Shown here: piece by piece, positions 11,701 to 21,963 of the stretch
Layout of the letters: every line of letters starts with the position of its first letter
Position numbering within the stretch: position 1 is the first letter of the stretch
Source of the DNA: Anaeramoeba flamelloides
Lineage: Eukaryota; Metamonada; Anaeramoebidae
Length of the DNA: 64,000 nt
Reading direction: 5' to 3'
Assembly (NCBI GenBank): GCA_027625915.1
Contig: JANTQA010000051.1
Span: 5,394,501 to 5,458,500, forward strand
The notes under the pieces: model-generated
Database searches by the model: none
What the model was told of the DNA's origin: nothing
The model's input: only the letters and a program-made list of their open reading frames with translations
Program-made: the position numbers and the translations under genes

Positions 11701-14700
11701 GAGAAAAAGAATTTGAAAATATTAAATGGCAATCAAATAACTTAAAAGAATTAGAAATTGAATTGGATAAATTCAGAATTAATCAATTAGAAAATAGCTC
11801 AAGCTGGAAAGTCAAAAAATATTTAAAAATTATCCAAATAAATAACACAATAAACAAACAACAACGATATTTAAAATGGAAGGGTTCAACTTCAATTTTA
11901 AAACTCAGAAATTTTACAAATTATTTAAATAGATACTCTTATGTTATGAATAAAAATAAATCAAAAATTTTGTGAGATATGTAAAAAAAATAAATAATTT
12001 AGATATCATTGAAGATTTGGACCATTTTCTATGGAATTGCTCAGCCTATGAAAATAATCGTAAAATCTGGATATCTGAATTAAAAAAAATTAATATATCT
12101 AATATATTAAAAAATAATAATATTTTCAATATTATTATAAAAAAAGATTCATCAAGTTTATTAGCCTTAGTGGATAATAAACTTATCTTTGAGTCTTTAA
12201 TAAGATTCCTAAATTTTTATTTAGGAATTCGGGCACACAAGAGGGGCTAATAACTCCTCCCTTAAATAATAAAAAAAAAAAAAAAAAAAGACTTTTTTTT
12301 AATTTTAGAAACTAAAAGAAAATTTTTGAAATTTTCTTTTAGTTTCTAAAATTAAAAAAAGCCTAATGGTTCTTTTCTTCATTTTAAAAGAATATCAAAA
12401 ATCAAAGATTTTACTCAATTATTTTAAATTCTGGAAACCCAACAAAAAAGTGTCTTCAAGTGCCGTAGAATGCCGTAGAGTGCCTAGCTTTTCCAGAATT
12501 TAAAAGAATAGAGAAAAATCAAAGATTTTACTCAATTCTTTTGAATTCTGGAAAAGCTAACTACATTTTTTTTAATTTGAGAAATAAAAAGAAAATTTCA
12601 AAAATTTTCGGTTTTAATTTCTGAAATTAAAAAAAAACTAACAACATTTCCAACTCTTAGAATTCAATAATTCATAATATGTATAATTATAGATTTCTTT
12701 TTTAAAGTTCAATTAATTCTTCTTAATGCCCGTAGATTTAAAAATAAACAATTTCAATGAAGATCAAATCAATATAAACTCCATTCCACTCAAAGGGGCC
12801 CAGTCAAAGATGAAAAATTCACTTTTTTTTAAGAATCAAACAAACTACAATTGTTTAGAAATAAGAGAAATAATCAACTTCTTATTAGAGCCGATATTCA
12901 TAAAAGAAATACCCGGAACAAACCATAAATTTAAAAAAAAAAAAAATGTTAAAAAAATTTTTGGGGGACTTTCATTGGAACGTCTCGTGCAAATTTCCCA
13001 ATTTCTTTAGCAAATTAAAATTTTTCAGAATTAAAGTTTTTTAATTTTACATATATTCATTTGAAACGAAAATACACAACCTCACTTTTATGTGTGCTAA
13101 TTTGGAGTTTTAAGGATTTTTTTTTCATTAACATTTTAAAAAAAAAATAAAAAAGAAAAAAAAAAATTACAAAACAAAAAAAAAAAAAATTCAAATAATT
13201 TTAAAAATAAATCATTGAATAAAAAAAAATTGGAATTTTGGTTATTTTGTAGATTATAAGAAGTATTAAAATCAAAATTATAACTTTGAAACAAATAAGA
13301 AAAAATTATCTAAAAATTTTTTGTTTATGTTTTTATATTAATGAATCAACTATTAATAATTACAAGATTGATTTTTATTTATTTAAAGTTTTTTATTGAT
13401 ACAAACCATATTTATTAAATTCTAAGAAAAAAATGAACATTTTAATTCCACAGTTCCTCTTTAACATTAAACAAAAAATGCAAAATACCACTGCGATAAT
13501 ATTAACTAAATTTCAAAATTCTTGGGAACGGTTAAAATAATTTAAAGAATGACAATATTAAAGTTTCTTGAAATTTGGGAATAATTTTGATTTTACAAAC
13601 TAGTTCATTTTTTGTCTTTTCCGTTATGTTTTCATTTCTTTTTTTTCCAATTACCTAATCTTTTTTTGGTTTGATCCGGAAAAAAATTTTTTTAATGGTT
13701 GATAGAAGTTTAGTTTGAGTTTGTTAAATAGAAAAATCACATAAAATTAGTAGACAGTGTCTTATCATTTGCTCGATCAAAAATTGTTGGTAAAATTTCA
13801 ACAAATTTAGCAATGCAATAGTTTTATTATACTCGTTTCATCATTTTGGACACACCAATTTTTATATTTTCGTTTTATTTTTTGGATCAAAATGATTACA
13901 TATAAAAACATTAATATTGAATTACTTCAACCGTGATTTAATATTAACTTTTGATAAATAGAAAAAATTGAGATTTTTTCTATTTACGCCTGCTTTTGAT
14001 TTTAAGTTTATCCAAATTTTTGAAATGGGTCCTATTTATATATAAGCCAAATTTCAAAATTAGGGGCAAACTTTTTTATTAATATTTTTTTCTTTTTTCA
14101 TTTTTCTTTCAAAAAATAAAAAGATTACACTATATTTTTATTTATTAAAACTATATTGGTTATTGTCTCTAAACACTTTAGTAAAATAAGCTAAATTTCA
14201 AAAATAGGGTTATCATTAGTATTTTCTAAATTATTGGTATGTGTGTTGTGTTAACCAAATATTCTGAACCCAATATCTTTTAAAAGTCATTATTGAATAT
14301 TTAATATCAAGAAACAATCTTCTTTTAATGAAAATTTCCCAAAGTTGAATTCATTTTTTTTGCAATTTTTCTTTCAAAATGATTCCATATTGTTATTTTT
14401 ATGTTGAATGAACAAGAACATTTTTTGAAAACCGTTAATATTCAAGAGATGAGATTAATTAGCATTGGAGAAGGGGATTGTAAAATTCAAAGAAAGTAAA
14501 ACACCCAAGAAGTGTTTGCTTCGAAAACAAGTATCAACCAAATTTGCTTTAATGAGTTACAATGGTTCCTTGAAAAGTGAAGAAATAGCAAGATCAAATA
14601 AGATCTTCTTTTCTCTTTCATTTGGAGACAATGTGATGAATGTGATCGTATTCATTTTATCTTTGAGTTCTTTGTTGTACATTCAAAAAATTGGTTTTGT

Positions 14701-15623
14701 TTTCACTTTCTTTTTCTTTTTCTTTTTCTTTTTCTTTCTTTTGTTGAGATTCTTTTTATCTTGAAAAAGGTATCAAGGAAAGTTTGGGTTGATACCAAAT
14801 TGGTAAATAGTAAAAATCTGATAACTCTGATGGAAAGTTGTTTCAAAAGGTTCTTGGAAGCAATGGTGAATCTTAAATGGATAATTTTAAGATGAAAAAT
14901 CATTTCAAAAATAGGGTCAGATTTATTTTTTTTCTTAATGGGTTTCTTTTCTCTATTCTTTTATTAGAAATAATAATTAAAAACAGAAAAGGGTGTTTTA
15001 GACAGTTATTTTTTAGTTTTAAGTTCTGATTTTTCTGGGTTGAGTTTTGGTATTCACTAAATGAGAAACTACAATTTTTTTTCAATCAAAAATTTGCCCC
15101 TATTTTTGAAATTAAGCTTAGCTTATTATTCAAAAAAAAAAAAACAAACAAACAAATTTTTTTCTAATGAAAAATCCGCCTCATATTTTTGAAATTAAGC
15201 TTATATAAATATAATCTAGTTTATTATTATTAACCCACCGATAATTAATCTCTTAACCTTTTTTAAATTTTAATCCTTATTAAACATATAACTAAAATAG
15301 GAAATTTTGATCAATATGATCAAACATATAGTAGTTTAGATGTTTATAAAAAAAAAAGTCGCTCTTTATGCTTAAGGATTTTTTTTAATGAAAAATTAAT
15401 TCAAATTCCAATATCCCCTTACAATCAAGAAAATGAAGAAACGACTTTAGAAGATGTTTTTAGAATTCTATATGTAATAAAAAATGAAAACGAAAATTTG
15501 GAATATTATATACAAGGTGAAGAACCACCAATGTATACGCCGTTATTGCTTTTACAAAAAACGTGCCTTTCGCCTGATGGGTTTTTATATTTAATAATTT
15601 TTACCTCAAAAAATCAAAAGTAA
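8714..15623 (+). CDS. ATG5: Autophagy protein ATG5, four exons
   Basis: Exons 8714-8830, 8941-9077, 9227-9471 and 15301-15623 splice in frame to 273 residues (human ATG5 is 275). ATG5 receives ATG12 in a ubiquitin-like conjugation. With ATG16 the conjugate promotes ATG8 lipidation at the phagophore. RNSYL near residue 45 matches the RVSYL of the human protein. RWTLPIG (84-90) matches KWHYPIG and spans the second splice junction. Lys140 in QLKES aligns with acceptor Lys130 of human ATG5. The last exon carries the second ubiquitin-like fold, with the ATG5-typical pattern PPMYTPLLLLQ..CLSPDGFLYL. The segment joining IPIL to ELIVTR is about 15 residues shorter than in human, so the first junction (GTATGT donor, AAAAAG acceptor) is the least certain. 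The 5829-bp third intron is full of repeats. A standard ATG5 function is inferred. Confidence 0.92.
10068..10187. repeat. Short inverted-repeat element, family C
   Basis: The ends are CATTTTAAAAAAGTGTGAAA and CACCTTTTTAAAATG, and arms of about 55 bp pair imperfectly. Related hairpins carrying the AGTGTGA/TCACACT core lie at 36502-36590. Weaker matches are near 15840-15960 and 53228-53320. Confidence 0.6.
10875..11025 (-). repeat. LINE-like 3'-end fragment, copy 1
   Basis: Read on the minus strand, it shares AATTCGGGCATG, an ATGATTTTA.ACTT block and AGAGTGTAATTTA with 46895-47030. The GATTTTA block also occurs in the inverted LINE fragment at 11085-11406, so these are probably 3' tails of one LINE family. 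Confidence 0.55.
11085..11406 (-). mobile_element. LINE (non-LTR retrotransposon) C-terminal fragment, inverted
   Basis: An open frame of about 94 codons starts with RFTNYLNRNYYIINKN. This matches the RNFTNYLNRYSYVMNKN of the LINE fragment on the plus strand just downstream. It ends YDFMLKFL near a short non-coding tail. Only the very C-terminal part of the ORF2-like protein remains. It lies head-to-head with the next fragment inside the ATG5 intron. Confidence 0.65.
11435..12290 (+). mobile_element. 5'-truncated LINE ORF2 C-terminus with poly-A tail
   Basis: Translation shows the region after the reverse transcriptase. It begins NSQLLYGLEIFDLTK, has a basic middle with FTNYLNRYSYVMNKN, and ends with a zinc-finger-like LCEICKK...DHFLWNCSAYENNR motif, typical of LINE C-termini. 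Two in-frame stops and one frame change are visible, so it is dead. It ends with GAGGGGCTAATAACTCC and an A run at about 12271-12289. A third copy is at 31780-32020. Confidence 0.75.
12290..12660. repeat. Compound-hairpin repeat, cluster 2
   Basis: It directly abuts the LINE poly-A tail. The first palindrome has arms around AGAAACTAAAAGAAAATTT with a 3-base loop. The second has arms CCAGAATTTAAAAGAATAG and its complement, with an inner AAAATC/GATTTT stem. The two types then repeat. This is the clearest of the five clusters. Confidence 0.75.
12726..13195 (+). repeat. Poly-A-tailed unit with a short ORF, copy 1
   Basis: A 94-codon frame (12726-13010) ends GGLSLERLVQISQFL and is followed by a non-coding tail and an A-rich end near 13137-13190. 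From about 12780 on, the whole unit is matched by 17755-18150, where the frame is broken. A duplicated transcript-like unit ending in A suggests retroposition. The protein is not recognised. It lies within the ATG5 intron. Confidence 0.55.
14035..15125. repeat. Segment bounded by ~40-bp inverted repeats
   Basis: AAGCCAAATTTCAAAATTAG and GGGGCAAAC near 14043-14070 return in reverse complement as GTTTGCCCC-type sequence and ATTTTTGAAATTAAGCTTA near 15090-15122. A second pair lies just inside and outside (14190 and 15190). A 99-codon frame at 14465-14764 is less A+T-biased than its surroundings but ends in an F-rich CTTTTT microsatellite. It may belong to the element or be chance. Confidence 0.5.
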
Positions 15624-18113
15624 TATTTATATTTATTTTTACTTTCTTTTTTTCTTTCAATAATTTTCAAATTTTTTTTTAGTAATAATTCTATTATTTA
15701 CTTCAGAAATTTATTAAATATTAAATAAAGAATATATACAATTTTAAAATATGTTATTTATTTTTTTTTTTTAAATCATCTTGACAAAACTTTTTAGGAA
15801 TAAATATAAACAAAGCTATTAATTCGAATTTAAATTCAAAATAAATGTTTAATAAAAGTTTTCAAAACTGTTACACAAACAACTTAAGTTCACTCTTTTA
15901 AGCAGTTTAAGTAACATACTTGAAAACTTTTATCTCTCACTTTTTTAAGCAGGCATAAATTCTTTTTGAGTGAAATGAAAAAAATTTTATGAATAAAAAA
16001 TATTTAAATCTGAAAAAAATGATCATTAACACTATTTTTATTATAATTTAATATTTGGATTTGGAATATGGAAAGCAGCAAGCTCCCCTGTATCACTTCG
16101 TGTTCCCAAAATAATCAATTTTCTAAGTGTTTATTATTTCATTACAATTTTTTTGTACAAATTTTGAAAAATCAAATATATTATCCTTTTTGTTGATTGA
16201 TATAAAAAGAAAAGTTATTGTACATAATCGAAAAGAATTCAAAAATAATTTTAATGTAAATATATTTAAGACATGTCAATTATAATTTTGCTAAGAATCT
16301 ATTTAAAAATCTTTTACTTTTCCAATTTTAGAAATTGATTTTTCAACGGTCAATTTTAAATTTAATCTCGGAACAAATTCTTTAAATATACTCTATCTTT
16401 GTAGTTAGCATAATAAAAATGAGGGTACTAAATCTTGTTTAATTTTCCAAAAGTAACTTTGGTGAAAGTAAGATTAGAAAACAGAATTCGAAAATTTCAG
16501 GTGTTTGAACATAAAAGGTTAAAAAAATGCAATTAGTAATGAATTATTTTTTTAAATCTCTTCTCAGATTTATCAAATCTTTTTATTCCAAAGATGAGGG
16601 TATTTTATTGATAATTTTAATTAATTTTTCAGTAAAACTCAAAAAGCCTTCATAAATTAAAATGAATCCATAAAGATATTTTTTGAAAGAGTACTAAGAG
16701 AGTCGCAACCATAAATTCAACATTTTCACTTTTTATACATCAAAAAAGAACAAAAAAAAACATTTTTTACTTTTTCTTTTTGTTGATTTTTCGAATTAAA
16801 AATACTTGTTGAAACACATTTTATTTCATTTTTTTTTTCAACTTGTTATAATAAAAAATCATATTAATGTTTTAAGTTGGTTTACCTAAACTACTTTAAG
16901 AAGTCGTAAATGGTTGGCATTTTGTTCTTATCTCAACATTCTTCTCTGGCACTTTTATTTTAGGTGCCAAAAACTATTTAATAAATTTTTTTTTAATGTT
17001 GAACTTAAAATAATAAATATCAAACAAAACTACAACTAAAGACACATTATTGTTTTCTGATCTAATTGGAAATTAATAAAAATGTGAAAATGTTACTACT
17101 GGTATTAGACTCGTATAATAATTTAACCAAATCTAAAAAAAAAAAAAAAAAAAAAATATGGGTTAGATGAAAATAAAAAAAATGAGATGATAAACGATCT
17201 TCAGATATATTATTTTAATTTTTATATTTTTGTGGAATATTGAATTTCAACTTTGGTTTTGATAAAAAAACAACGATTGAGTCAAGAAAATGATTTATCT
17301 GAAGAGAATTAAAAATATAGAATGTGTTTAATGATTTATAATATATGGGAATTTTTATTAGTAGTGGTATCTAATAAGAGTATAAGTTAAGGGTTGAAGT
17401 GATTTTTTCTTGATTGGTTAGTATTGTCTATGAAAATGTTAAATTGGTTGGTTAACAAGCTTTATACTAATATAAACTTTTTTCTTTTATTTTTTCTTTT
17501 GAATTTACCCTAAATGTTATATTTTTATATCATAGCATAATAAGTAAAACTGTATTTTTTTTTTATTTCAACTTTTCTAACCAATAAAAAAAAATTGACC
17601 TGGGGAGTGATTGAAAAAAAGAATAAAAAAAAATAAATCATTAATAAAAATTATTATTTTGTCATTTTATTTTCTCAGAATAGAAATATATTGAAAATCT
17701 AATTATTGTATCAGGAAATTAATAAAAAAACTAAATATATTTGGTTTCTAAACTACATTTCACTCAGAAGATCCCCAGCCAAAAATCAAAAAGTCACTTT
17801 ATTTTTAAGAACCAACCTAACTTAGATTGATTAGAACTACAAGAAATAATAAACTTCGCTTTAGAGCCGATAATAATAAAAGAAATACCTGAACAAACCA
17901 TAAATTTCAAAAAAAAAAAAATGTTAAAAAATTTTTTTGGTACCTTTTTCTTTTAACGTCTCGTTCAAAATTCTCAATTTCTTTAGAAAATCAAAATTGT
18001 TGATAATAAGATTTTTTACTTGTAAATATAAACATTTTTTAAAAGAAAATACAAAGCCTCACTTTTCTATATGTTAATTTGGAGTTTCAAATGATTGTTT
18101 TTTTCTCAATTTA

Positions 18114-18152
<39 letters not shown>

Positions 18153-19986
18153 CAAAATGAGATAAAATGATACTGATCAAAAAATTGAAAATTTATTTTG
18201 AGAATTTATTTTGAGAAGAATAATGAATTAAACTAATAGAATAAGTTCTATTTCTTCAATAAAAGTGGGTGACTTGGACTGAAAAGGAGTTTAAAAAAAG
18301 TTAAAAACACTAAAAACACTCTATTAATATTAATCAAACATTATTAAATTTTGAATTATTCAAGAAAGTGACAGTAATTAATTTATTGTCCACTCTGTAA
18401 ATATCAACCATTTCTGATGAGTTTGGTGATTACTAAATACTTATATAGAAGAAAAATATTAGTTTAACTAAAGAGGAATTTTTGATTTTTTTTTTGCTCT
18501 GCTTGAAAAACATCAGTGCCAAGTTCTTTAAAATACATTTAAAAAGAATATTTCTTTTAATTAGTTTTTCATTTCCACGAGTAAGTAGCATAATATTTAT
18601 CATTTACTTAATGATATTAGATAATTTCCCAAATAAATAAATACAAATGGTACTGGAACTTTGTTATTGGTGAGCTTTTTCAAGAACAAAAAATATACCA
18701 AAAAAGCAAATTTTTCACAATAAAGAATTTTTTTTTCTGTGTGTTGATTAAGTAATTATCGAAATCATTACAAATTATAGTTATTTGTCTTGTGGGTTCA
18801 GAACTCATTGTCCTTCTTTCTAAAAATTTTTTTTGTTATTTTCTTTTTATTCTATTGGTATTTGAATTATCAATGGAAAACAAAATTGCACTTCCTTTTC
18901 TGAGATTTTTCTTTCGATAAATAGAGTTTTCAAAGAAGTAGGTTGTAATTTGAGTGATCTCTTATTTAGAAAAGAATTTTGAAAATGCAGTGAAATTGTT
19001 TACCATTTTTAATTCAAATACAAGTATATATACCACCCTTAAAAAATATTGAGTACTTTTGGAAAATAAAGCACCTTTACAGGATCTCACAAATCAATTT
19101 TTGTTTTTTATAAATGTCTTTATCTCAAAATATACTTGTCAAAAAATTGTTGAAATTCTGCTAAAGAGGAAAATTTAAAACAAAAACTCATAATTGTCAA
19201 TAGACAAAATTGAAAATCAAACTATTCACAGCTTATATGTCAAAAAACCACCTCCCCACAGACATTAAATGATACTTTAATTCTTTGACACCATTTCCAT
19301 TTTTTATCTCTCAATAAGAAGTGATCTATTTTTTAAATTATTTTTAATTAACCTGAATTGAAAAAGAAAAGAACTGTCTATTTTTGTCTTGGTTAAACTA
19401 AAACTGTTATCTCTTGATTTTTTCAGAAAAATGATGTAGATCATTTGTAAAAAAAAGAAATATTTATTTTTTTTTTTACTCAAAAAAAATTGTTAAAAAG
19501 TATTAAACAATTCAAAACCATTCTGTAATAAATATACCCACAAGTTTTTATTTCTCATTCAAAACAAAATCCAAATCAGAAAAAACAAATTACTAGAATT
19601 TTGAAAGAGTGATATTTTCCCAACCATTTCAATTTTAGAGCATTTCTTCTTCTTATTTTTAAAGCAAAAAAAAAAACAATTCTTTGAAAAAAATCAAAAA
19701 TTATTTTTAAAAATAAAAAGTTTCCATTTTCATTAATTTTTTTTTTAGTTTTGCTTTAAAACAAGTTATTTTTTGTTAATTTTTAAAAAGTCTTGTATCT
19801 TTCCTTAATTTCTTTTTTATTTTATTACAAATTCAGTCGTTTTATCAAAGACAACAAAAGTGTCTCTGTTTTTCCCAACTGAATTGATCACAAATTCCAC
19901 AAAAAAAAATTAAAAAAAAGACTAACGTTTAGGTTTGATTTGAATTTTTCAACAAATTTTTGACAGAAAACAAAACAAAAGATACA
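15624..19986. other. Spacer between ATG5 and the ankyrin kinase
   Basis: No gene is supported. The broken second copy of the poly-A-tailed unit is at 17755-18150, and an isolated A run is at about 17138-17156. The remainder is A+T-rich with no conserved frame. Confidence 0.55.
17755..18150 (+). repeat. Poly-A-tailed unit, copy 2 (frame broken)
   Basis: It matches 12780-13195 in order: AAAAATCA.AAAGTCACTTT, ATTAGAACTACAAGAAATAAT, TTAGAGCCGATA, AAACCATAAATTT, CGTCTCGT and CTCACTTTT. It ends in about 30 consecutive A at 18117-18148. Stops interrupt the frame that is open in the first copy. Confidence 0.6.
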
Positions 19987-21963
19987 ATGTCTATTGAAAT
20001 CGTCGATTATGTGTATTCAAATTCCTTGGCAAAGGTCAAAAGCGTGTTTGAAAACAAGAAGGTCAACATCAATGAGATTCTTTATGATCGAACCTTATTG
20101 CATTGGTCGTGCACCGCAGGCAAATTGGAAATCACAAAATTCTTGTTATCCAATGGAGCCGATGTTAAGCAAACTGACACCAACGGAAGGACGCCTTTAC
20201 ATGAGGCATCTGATCAGGGAAGAGAAGATTTGATTACAGTCTTATTGGACGCAGGGTCAAAAATCAACAAAAAAGATCAAAATGGCTTTACGGCCTTGTA
20301 TTACGCCATTTTATCACGAAAGATCTCGTCTGTCGGTGCATTGGTCAAGAGAGGAGCAAGACTGGACTTTCGTTTTGGAGACGAGGGGAAACTTGTCTTA
20401 CATTTAGCATGCAGCCTTGGCAGACCAGATATGGTTGAGCTTTTAATAGCCTATGGGGCTAACGTTAATGCAATTACATCTACAGGATCCACTCCTTTAC
20501 ACTGTGCTATCGAAAACGGGTTTGTTGGGTGTGTCGAAATGTTACTCAAAAACAATGCCGATGTGAATCTTGTTTTTGGTGATCAAAAAAAAACAGCGTT
20601 GCATTATGCAACAGAGGTCGATAATATTCAAATGTGTGTGCTTTTATTAAAATACGGGGCTGATCCAACGATTCAAGACGCTTCCAAATCAACACCCACA
20701 GATTTAGCGCTCCAGCCATTCAAATCAAAACTACAAAAATATGCAAGAGTATTTATTGACTACTGTGGGGCAATCATACCAGAATTTATCGATGAATATC
20801 AATCTTGTTTAAACAAGACAAAAAGCCAATTGAAAGTGAACTCAAATCTTATTAAACAAGAGCACATTATTGGAAAGGGTGGGTTTAGTAAAGTTTATCA
20901 AGGTCAATATCAAGGAAACAAAATAGCTATTAAAAAATTCCACGATGGGCTAAACCCTCAAAATTATCAAATGTTTAAAAGAGAAGTTTCCTTGTATTCA
21001 AAATGTGATCATCCTAATATTATTAAAATAGTTGGGTATCATTGTAATGAATTAAATGAGATTTCAAATAAACAACTGCCAGATCAAACTTCAAGATCAA
21101 ATCAAATATCAAGATCAAGATCAACAAAAGAAAACAAAGATAAGAAGATTCATTATGAGATCTCAAATAATGGCAACACCGAAACCAACAATTCAATTGA
21201 CACTTCAAAATTAGAATCAAATTCCAAGCTTTATACAAAATATGAATCAAAGTATAAACAAGACTATAAGAAAGATGATGAGCGAAAGGGGTCTAACCAA
21301 CGCAAGGAACATGAATGTAACATTTCAAATAATTCTTCAATGATGTTATTGGAATATTGCTCAAATGATCTCGAAAAAAAGATCAAATCTCGTAATAGAA
21401 ATCAAAATTCTTTTGGTAAATCAAGAATTTTAAAATTGATCCTTGAAATTGCCCAAGGTATGAAATACCTTCACGAGAACGAAATTGTACATCGAGATTT
21501 GAAGCCTTCAAATATTTTTTTAACAAAATTAGGACATGTAAAAATTGCTGATTTTGGCTTGAGCATCTTCTTCCATGATTCAAATCATCAGAAACAAAAT
21601 ATCCCCCAAGAAAAAAGAAAAAAGAAAAAAATCTTTAACGTGCCAATGTCCGTAAGGATCGGGACAGATTTGTATATGGCACCTGAAATGATGTACTCGG
21701 AGCAAGAAAAATGTTCTTTCCCAATTGATGTCTTCAGCTTTGGGCTCATAATGTATGAAATTGCAACCCTGGAAAAGCCAATTAAACTATCCTCCTTAGC
21801 AAGAAAAGGCGCAGATTTAAAAAATTCAAATATTGAAATGCCTTCAAGCAATAAATGCCACCCAGAAATCATCCATCTTATTTATAAATGCCTTGATAGA
21901 GACCCAAGAAATCGACCATCCTTCAAACAAATCTGCAAAAATCTTGAAAATATCACAAAGTAA
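19987..21963 (+). CDS. Ankyrin-repeat protein kinase (TKL-like), intronless
   Basis: A single exon of 658 residues starts at the first in-frame ATG (19987). Residues about 28-265 hold some seven ankyrin repeats (GRTPLHEASDQGREDLITVL-type units), a protein-binding module. The kinase domain follows: glycine loop GKGGFSKV (296-303), Lys316 in AIKK, helix-C Glu333, HRDLKPSN (502-509), DFG (522-524) and APE (565-567). All catalytic residues are present. The LKPSN form of the loop and the short hinge suggest the tyrosine-kinase-like group. Two insertions are lineage-specific: about 98 polar residues (353-450) rich in S, N, K and E between strands 4 and 5, and a long basic activation segment with KRKKKK near 540. 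Expected activity is Ser/Thr phosphorylation. Substrate and pathway cannot be read. Base composition is clearly less A+T-rich than the flanks. Confidence 0.9.
   Translation: MSIEIVDYVYSNSLAKVKSVFENKKVNINEILYDRTLLHWSCTAGKLEITKFLLSNGADVKQTDTNGRTPLHEASDQGREDLITVLLDAGSKINKKDQNGFTALYYAILSRKISSVGALVKRGARLDFRFGDEGKLVLHLACSLGRPDMVELLIAYGANVNAITSTGSTPLHCAIENGFVGCVEMLLKNNADVNLVFGDQKKTALHYATEVDNIQMCVLLLKYGADPTIQDASKSTPTDLALQPFKSKLQKYARVFIDYCGAIIPEFIDEYQSCLNKTKSQLKVNSNLIKQEHIIGKGGFSKVYQGQYQGNKIAIKKFHDGLNPQNYQMFKREVSLYSKCDHPNIIKIVGYHCNELNEISNKQLPDQTSRSNQISRSRSTKENKDKKIHYEISNNGNTETNNSIDTSKLESNSKLYTKYESKYKQDYKKDDERKGSNQRKEHECNISNNSSMMLLEYCSNDLEKKIKSRNRNQNSFGKSRILKLILEIAQGMKYLHENEIVHRDLKPSNIFLTKLGHVKIADFGLSIFFHDSNHQKQNIPQEKRKKKKIFNVPMSVRIGTDLYMAPEMMYSEQEKCSFPIDVFSFGLIMYEIATLEKPIKLSSLARKGADLKNSNIEMPSSNKCHPEIIHLIYKCLDRDPRNRPSFKQICKNLENITK

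Larger units (their letters stand above)
9472..15300 (+). other. Giant ATG5 intron 3 (5829 bp) loaded with repeats
   Basis: The donor GTGAGT follows VKEG. The acceptor AAAATAG precedes the NFDQY segment, which rejoins the ATG5 alignment without a gap. In order it contains an inverted-repeat element (10068-10187), LINE 3' fragments in both orientations (10875-12290), a compound-hairpin cluster (12290-12660), a poly-A-tailed duplicated unit (about 12780-13195) and an inverted-repeat-bounded segment (14035-15125). Confidence 0.85.

Noticed and set aside
14465-14764. A 99-codon gene within the ATG5 intron
   Set aside because: It ends in a CTTTTT microsatellite coding poly-F and lies inside an inverted-repeat-bounded segment; not independent evidence for a host gene.
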